Of a DNA stretch of 64,000 nt, positions 59,668 to 64,000 are shown piece by piece. The position numbers and the translations under genes were made by a program. A model generated the notes under the pieces. It saw nothing but the letters and a program-made list of their open reading frames with translations, was not told the origin of the DNA and searched no databases. Each line of letters opens with the position of its first letter. Position 1 is the stretch's first letter. Source of the stretch: Pseudomonas chlororaphis (GTDB lineage Bacteria > Pseudomonadota > Gammaproteobacteria > Pseudomonadales > Pseudomonadaceae); the NCBI RefSeq assembly GCF_000783395.1, contig NZ_JSFK01000023.1:175423-239422 (forward strand), in the 5' to 3' direction.

Positions 59668-59730
59668 TTGGCGCTGAATCCAAATCTCAGGCCAACCCAA
59701 AACCCTGTGGGAGCTGGCTTGCCAGCGATG
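59638..59730. repeat. REPIN overlapping the kinase 3' end
   Basis: The left arm (tcatcgctggcaagccagct) encodes the kinase C-terminus and stop; the right arm is its inverted copy. The pair occupies the space between the convergent kinase and exporter genes. Confidence 0.9.
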
Positions 59731-59769
59731 AGGTCAGCTTGATCAACATCAACTTTCCCTGACCCGCAG

Positions 59770-61167
59770 CTACCGCGAGCAGGTCGAATCGGCGCGCTGT
59801 CGCTCCCACAGCTTGATCTCGGCTCGGCTGATGATCAGGGCTGTCAGCATCAGTGCTGAGGCGACGCCGAAAGTGATATGCAATCCACTGGCAATCGCCG
59901 TTGCCGGCGCCTGCGTTGGATCCCCCGCCGCCAGCGCAAACACCGCACCCATTACTGCCGCCCCGGTAATCAACCCAAGATTGCGCGCCAGCCCGAGCAT
60001 CGCCGAGACCACACCACGTTGCTCCTGACGAACACCCGCCATCAACCCGGTGTTGTTCGCCGCCTGAAACAGCGCATAGCCGACGGCGACCACTGCAATC
60101 GGAAGCAAATAGGCGGGCAACCCCAGACTCATCGGCAACAGCGCCAACAGACCACAACCGCAGGCCATGGCGAGTAGCGCGCCCGGCACGATCCGTCGCG
60201 CGCCGAAGCGGTCCACCAGACGTCCCGCCGGTACACCGCCAAATGCCGAAAGCAACGGTCCGACCGACAACGCCAAGCCAACAACGGTACTGCTCAGACC
60301 AAGCCCGCGGCTCAGGTAAAACGGCCCCACCACCAGCGTGGTCATCATTACGGTCGTCACCAGCAAAGTCAGCGCCAGGCTACTGCTCAGTCGGCGGTCG
60401 CTGAACAGCGACAAACGAATCAGCGGCGACTTGGCCTTCATCTCGACCACGATAAACAACCCGCCACCGCAAAGGCTGGCCAGCAACAATGGCCACGTGA
60501 AATCTTCAAGCGTCATTGCCAACGCATAGGCCGCCAGCGTCAACACCAGCACCGCGCTGCCAGAATAGTCGAACGCGACACGCGGCCCTGTTGCCCGATC
60601 CGCTGGCAAAAAGCGGTACACCAGCCAAATATTGAGCAGGCCCAACGGCACGTTGAGTAAAAATATCGCCTGCCAGCCGACATGCGTCATCAACAGCCCG
60701 CCCAGCGACGGCCCAAGACTGGTGCCCGTCGCCGACATCGTTGCCAGCAACCCCATCGCACTGCCCGCCCGCGCCTTCGGCACCGCATCGGCCACCAACG
60801 CCACGGTCAAGGCGAACATGATCGCCGCGCCAACACCTTGCACCGCCCGTGCGCCAATCAGCCAACCCAGTCCCGGTGCCACCGCACAGGCCAGCGAAGC
60901 GCTGGTGAAAATGCCGATCCCGATCAACAGCAATCGCCGTCGACCGAAGCCATCGCCCAGCCGCCCAACGCTGACAATCAATGTGGTGATCGCCAGCAGG
61001 TAGGCGAGCACGATCCATTGCACCTGTTGAAACGTCGCCTCGAACGCCGTCGCCAGAATCGGCAACCCTGCGTTGGCAATGCTGGTGTCCAGCGACGGCA
61101 TCAACATCGACAAGGCCAGACTGGTCAGCGCCCATCGGGCCGAAGTGGTCAGGGATTCTTGGGACAT
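59770..61167 (-). CDS. DHA2-type major facilitator drug exporter
   Basis: A 465-residue inner-membrane exporter with about fourteen hydrophobic segments. Conserved motifs are LDTSIANAGLPILA in helix 1, GRLGDGFGRRRLL in the loop after helix 2, and the antiporter motif GLGWLIGARAVQGVGAAIMF. It is driven by proton exchange; the substrate is unknown. The conserved ATG is at 61167; the frame is open upstream to 61407 but only overlaps the divergent LysR gene. The regulator 103 bp away probably controls it. Confidence 0.9.
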   Translation of the reverse strand: MSQESLTTSARWALTSLALSMLMPSLDTSIANAGLPILATAFEATFQQVQWIVLAYLLAITTLIVSVGRLGDGFGRRRLLLIGIGIFTSASLACAVAPGLGWLIGARAVQGVGAAIMFALTVALVADAVPKARAGSAMGLLATMSATGTSLGPSLGGLLMTHVGWQAIFLLNVPLGLLNIWLVYRFLPADRATGPRVAFDYSGSAVLVLTLAAYALAMTLEDFTWPLLLASLCGGGLFIVVEMKAKSPLIRLSLFSDRRLSSSLALTLLVTTVMMTTLVVGPFYLSRGLGLSSTVVGLALSVGPLLSAFGGVPAGRLVDRFGARRIVPGALLAMACGCGLLALLPMSLGLPAYLLPIAVVAVGYALFQAANNTGLMAGVRQEQRGVVSAMLGLARNLGLITGAAVMGAVFALAAGDPTQAPATAIASGLHITFGVASALMLTALIISRAEIKLWERQRADSTCSR

Positions 61168-61270
61168 GGCAGGCTCGCAGTGCAAAGGTGACCCGACATA
61201 GCCTGAGCCTCGACAACACACGGCGCAAGACGCATGCTTTGCACTCAATACCTGCATAGAACGCCATGTC

Positions 61271-62158
61271 ATGACTGCGCCGGACCTGAACCTGCTGATC
61301 ACCCTCGACGTTTTATTGCGCGAAGGCAGCGTCGCCCGCGCTGCCAAATGCCTGCAGTTGAGTCCATCGGCCATGAGCCGCGCCCTCGCCCGTCTGCGCG
61401 AAACCACGGGGGATCCGTTGCTGGTGCGAGCGGGTCGTGGGCTGGTACCGACGCCGCGCGCACTGGAACTGCGCGAACGGGTCAGTCATCTGGTGCAAGA
61501 CGCCGAGGCGGTTTTACGGCCTGCCGAAGTGCTCGACCCCGGACGTTTGCAACGCACCTTCACCCTGCGCAACACCGACGGCTTTGTCGAAACCTTTGCC
61601 GCCGCCCTGCTCGCGCGCATCGCTGAAGAAGCGCCCGGCGTGCGTCTGCGTTTTGTGCAGAAAGCCGACAAGGACAGCACGCCGCTGCGCGAAGGTCGCG
61701 TCGATCTGGAAACCGGCGTGGTCGATGACAGCACCGACCCGACGCTGCACAGCCGCATCCTGTTTCAGGATCAGTGGATCGGTGTGGTGCGTGAGGGGCA
61801 TGCCTTGAGCGCCGGAAAAATCACCAGCAAGCGCTTCGCCGCCGGCCAGCACATTCTCATCTCTCGGCGCGGGCGAAGCAGCGGCCCGGTCGACGACGCG
61901 TTACTCGCGTTCGGACTGACACGGGACATCGTCACTTCATTCGGTGGATTCTCGGCGGCGCTGACGCTGGTGCGCGAATCCGACCTGATCGCCACGGTAC
62001 CGCAGCGGCACACCAGCAAACTGCGCACCGGTCTGCACAGCTTCGCCCTGCCCTTCGCGATGCCGGACATCAGTGTGTCGATGCTCTGGCACCCGCGCAT
62101 GGATGCCGACCCGGCGCATCGCTGGTTGCGCGAATGTGTGCGGCAGGTCTGCGCTTAA
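61271..62158 (+). CDS. LysR family transcriptional regulator
   Basis: A 295-residue regulator with the helix-turn-helix LLITLDVLLREGSVARAAKCLQLSPSAMSRALARLRETTGDPLLVRAG and an effector domain (RTFTLRNTDGFVETFAAALLARIAEEAPGVRLRFVQ). It resembles the NodD/LinR-type branch. It is transcribed away from the DHA2 exporter, the usual arrangement for an exporter repressor or activator. The 3' end overlaps the convergent hydrolase gene by 4 bp. The inducer is unknown. Confidence 0.9.
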   Translation: MTAPDLNLLITLDVLLREGSVARAAKCLQLSPSAMSRALARLRETTGDPLLVRAGRGLVPTPRALELRERVSHLVQDAEAVLRPAEVLDPGRLQRTFTLRNTDGFVETFAAALLARIAEEAPGVRLRFVQKADKDSTPLREGRVDLETGVVDDSTDPTLHSRILFQDQWIGVVREGHALSAGKITSKRFAAGQHILISRRGRSSGPVDDALLAFGLTRDIVTSFGGFSAALTLVRESDLIATVPQRHTSKLRTGLHSFALPFAMPDISVSMLWHPRMDADPAHRWLRECVRQVCA

Positions 62159-62775
62159 CGCGCGTCGCCACCGGCAGGTTTGTAGAAGAGGAATTTTTTC
62201 GTTTCGGCAGTCTTGCGGTATTCCTTGGCCCAGCTCGGATGCACGTTGCGGTCATGGAAATACAGCGCGCCGTTGGTGCGATCCTTGAGTTGGCGGTTCA
62301 GCGCTTTACGGGCGATATCCTTGGCCAGCGAGTATTCGGCATCTTCCTTGACCTGATCCGGACGCCCGTCGCACCACCAGGAAAACTGGCAGCTCTTGGT
62401 TTCCGAACCTTGTTTGACGACGGCGCAAATGTTGTCGGGAAAGCCCTCGTGGCCGAGGCGATTCATCACCACGCTGGCCACGGCTTCCATTTCCGGGGTG
62501 TCCCGGCCTTTGGCTTCCCAATAGATACTGCGCGCCAGACAAGTGATCGGATCGTCCAGCGGTGCAGCGCCGGCCGGGTCGACTGCTTGCACTTCGGTCG
62601 GGGTGATGGCCTCGGCTTTCGGTGCTGGCGCGGCGCTGACTTTGTCCGCTGCTTTCTCTTCCAGCACTTGGGCTTTCTCTTCAGCCTTCGCTTTGATCGG
62701 GGCCTGATCGGTGGCCCATGCAGAGCCTGCCAACAGGGTGAATACGAGACAACCCGCCCAGCCTTTCAATCCCAT
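62155..62775 (-). CDS. Cell-wall hydrolase, SleB-like
   Basis: A 206-residue exported protein. A signal peptide (GLKGWAGCLVFTLLAGSAWA) is followed by a low-complexity Lys/Glu/Ala linker and a Hydrolase_2 domain: CLARSIYWEAKGRDTPEMEAVASVVMNRLGH, then CQFSWWCDGRPD and GALYFHDRNVHPSWAKEY. The glutamate in YWEAKG is the probable catalytic residue. Such enzymes cut peptidoglycan. The ATG at 62775 is used; the upstream open frame (to 63081) runs antisense to the CAP gene. Confidence 0.9.
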   Translation of the reverse strand: MGLKGWAGCLVFTLLAGSAWATDQAPIKAKAEEKAQVLEEKAADKVSAAPAPKAEAITPTEVQAVDPAGAAPLDDPITCLARSIYWEAKGRDTPEMEAVASVVMNRLGHEGFPDNICAVVKQGSETKSCQFSWWCDGRPDQVKEDAEYSLAKDIARKALNRQLKDRTNGALYFHDRNVHPSWAKEYRKTAETKKFLFYKPAGGDAR

Positions 62776-62974
62776 GTCTGTTCTTCCGGCAGCGCCCGAG
62801 TCGGGCAAGGTGTTACGTCGGGGAGACACCCGGTTTCCGGGGCCTTCGGTGAGTGTAGACGGCAAATCCATCGGCAAAGTTGCGCCGAAAAACGGCTGAA
62901 TGAAGAAAAAAGACATTGCACTCACCGGGGGCCTTTCGCGCATCATGGGCGCATTCAGCTCAAGGGAGATTTCC

Positions 62975-63826
62975 ATGCGCTTCATGCCATTCGTTTTGCG
63001 TTGTGCCGCGTTGTCCGTGGGCGTTGTGTTTGCCATCCCGGCGCTGGCCGGCGATGAATCGCAATTGATCGAGTCAATCAACAGCTACCGCAGCCAGCCG
63101 CAGCGTTGCGGCAGTCAGGCGTCGAATGAACTGCCACCGCTGTCGGCGGATCCACGACTGAGATTACGCGCTACCGGTGCCGTCGATCTGCAGCAAGCCA
63201 TGGCCAGCGCCAGTTACCCGATGGTCAATGTGCAGGCGATCACGCTCAACGGCCCGCGCGATGCAGCGTCGGCGATGAAGGCGATTCAGGAGAGTTTCTG
63301 TCAGGTGGTGCTTGATCCGCAGTTTGTCGATGTCGGTGTCAGCCGCGACGACCGCGACTGGCGCATCGTGCTGGCGCGGCCGCTGCTGTCGGCCAAGCTG
63401 GGGGATGCGCAAAGTGAGGGGCAGAAATTGCTCAGTGAACTTAACGTCGCCCGCAGTCAGGCACGTCAGTGTGGTGGTCAGGCTTTTGCCGCTGCCGCAC
63501 CGCTGGCCTGGAACGCGACATTGGGTACGATCGCCCAGGATCACAGCCGCGACATGGCCAACAACAATTACTTCGACCACAAGGACCGCGACGGCCGCAC
63601 CCCGGGCGACCGCGCGGAACTGGCCGGCTACAGCGGCCAACTGGTCGGCGAAAACATCGCCGCGGGCCAAGACACCGTGCACAAAGTCGTCGAGGGTTGG
63701 CTCGCCAGTCCCGGCCACTGCGCCAACCTGATGAACCCGCAATACCAGGAACTCGGCGCCGCCTACGCGACCGACCCGAAAAGCAGTGCTGGCATTTACT
63801 GGACCGCGATGTTTGGCTCCCAATAA
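62975..63826 (+). CDS. CAP (SCP/PR-1) domain exported protein
   Basis: A 283-residue exported protein with signal peptide RFMPFVLRCAALSVGVVFAIPALA. The C-terminal CAP domain shows AWNATLGTIAQDHSRDMANNNYFDHKDRDGRTPGDR, GENIAAG, and VEGWLASPGHCANLMNPQYQELGAAYA. The His/Glu set typical of the CAP cavity is present. The N-terminal half (INSYRSQPQRCGSQASNELPPLSADPRLRLRATGAVD) looks like a degenerate second CAP unit. AAGGGAG precedes the ATG; an earlier in-frame ATG at 62900 is possible. Function is unknown. Confidence 0.87.
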   Translation: MRFMPFVLRCAALSVGVVFAIPALAGDESQLIESINSYRSQPQRCGSQASNELPPLSADPRLRLRATGAVDLQQAMASASYPMVNVQAITLNGPRDAASAMKAIQESFCQVVLDPQFVDVGVSRDDRDWRIVLARPLLSAKLGDAQSEGQKLLSELNVARSQARQCGGQAFAAAAPLAWNATLGTIAQDHSRDMANNNYFDHKDRDGRTPGDRAELAGYSGQLVGENIAAGQDTVHKVVEGWLASPGHCANLMNPQYQELGAAYATDPKSSAGIYWTAMFGSQ

Positions 63827-63898
63827 GCCCAATCTCAAACACACCGCTCCCACAGGGGCTTGAGTTGATCAGTAGATCTTCGGCCGAACCGAGATCAA

Positions 63899-63990
63899 AT
63901 GTGGGAGCGAGCCTGCTCGCGAAGAGGCCAGTACATTCAACATCAACGTTGTCTGACCTGACGCCTTCGCGAGCAGGCTCGCTCCCACAA
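63899..63990. repeat. REPIN (GCGAGCAGGCTCGC class)
   Basis: Inverted arms gtgggagcgagcctgctcgc and its complement surround about 40 bp containing an internal palindrome (aacatcaacgtt). A fragment of a further REP arm (ccgctcccacaggg) is at 63844-63857. Confidence 0.9.
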
Positions 63991-64000
63991 TGATCGGTGT

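Overview
The window is chromosomal DNA of a fluorescent-group Pseudomonas (P. fluorescens/P. koreensis type). The evidence is high-GC coding sequence, a gene order matching two P. aeruginosa blocks (PA3084-PA3088 and PA1806-PA1818), and many Pseudomonas-type palindromic intergenic repeats of the GCGAGCAGGCTCGC, GCTGGCAAGCCAGC and related kinds. No rRNA, tRNA, CRISPR array, transposase or prophage was seen.

0-12.5 kb: a tightly overlapping minus-strand operon (nadK, metallophosphoesterase, rhomboid protease, yeaC, DUF2797), then DUF1853, an orphan arsB, an FMN reductase, a LysR regulator, a GNAT and lysine decarboxylase ldcA. 11.5-24.8 kb: core housekeeping (dnaQ, rnhA, a methyltransferase, gloB, mltD), followed by the peptide/peptidyl-nucleoside ABC importer nppA1A2BCD co-transcribed with fabI.

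25-34.5 kb is accessory: a GAF-GGDEF diguanylate cyclase; a periplasmic molybdenum hydroxylase (2Fe-2S subunit, molybdopterin subunit, diheme cytochrome); a haloperoxidase-like hydrolase; a GFA enzyme; an AT-richer YafO-type toxin with a 48-codon partner; an intergenic region with overlapping micro-ORFs before a DUF6124 gene; and a carboxymuconolactone-decarboxylase gene fused in frame to an aldo-keto reductase remnant. 34.4-42.3 kb: ppyR, an ECF sigma/FecR/TonB-receptor iron-signalling set, VOC and AraC genes, and an ArsR-controlled oxidoreductase/monooxygenase operon with two matching operators.

42.4-50.2 kb: two LysE exporters, a red-light module (bphO-bphP), and an alkylation-repair operon (ada, a PEP-mutase/isocitrate-lyase-like gene, alkA-like glycosylase). 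50.2-53.9 kb: a polyamine block (PotF-type binding protein, agmatine deiminase, LysR) bracketed by inverted 90-bp repeats. 54-64 kb: DoxX, two unrelated L,D-transpeptidases, a DUF2790/two-component metal-type system, a DHA2 exporter with a divergent LysR regulator, a SleB-like hydrolase and a CAP-domain protein.

The best candidates for something undescribed are the YafO toxin with its unusually short upstream ORF, the micro-ORF region before the DUF6124 gene, the reductase-to-CMD fusion scar with its orphaned palindrome, and the structured repeats (52-bp x3 inside a REP pair, 26-bp x3, and 90-bp inverted copies around the polyamine genes).
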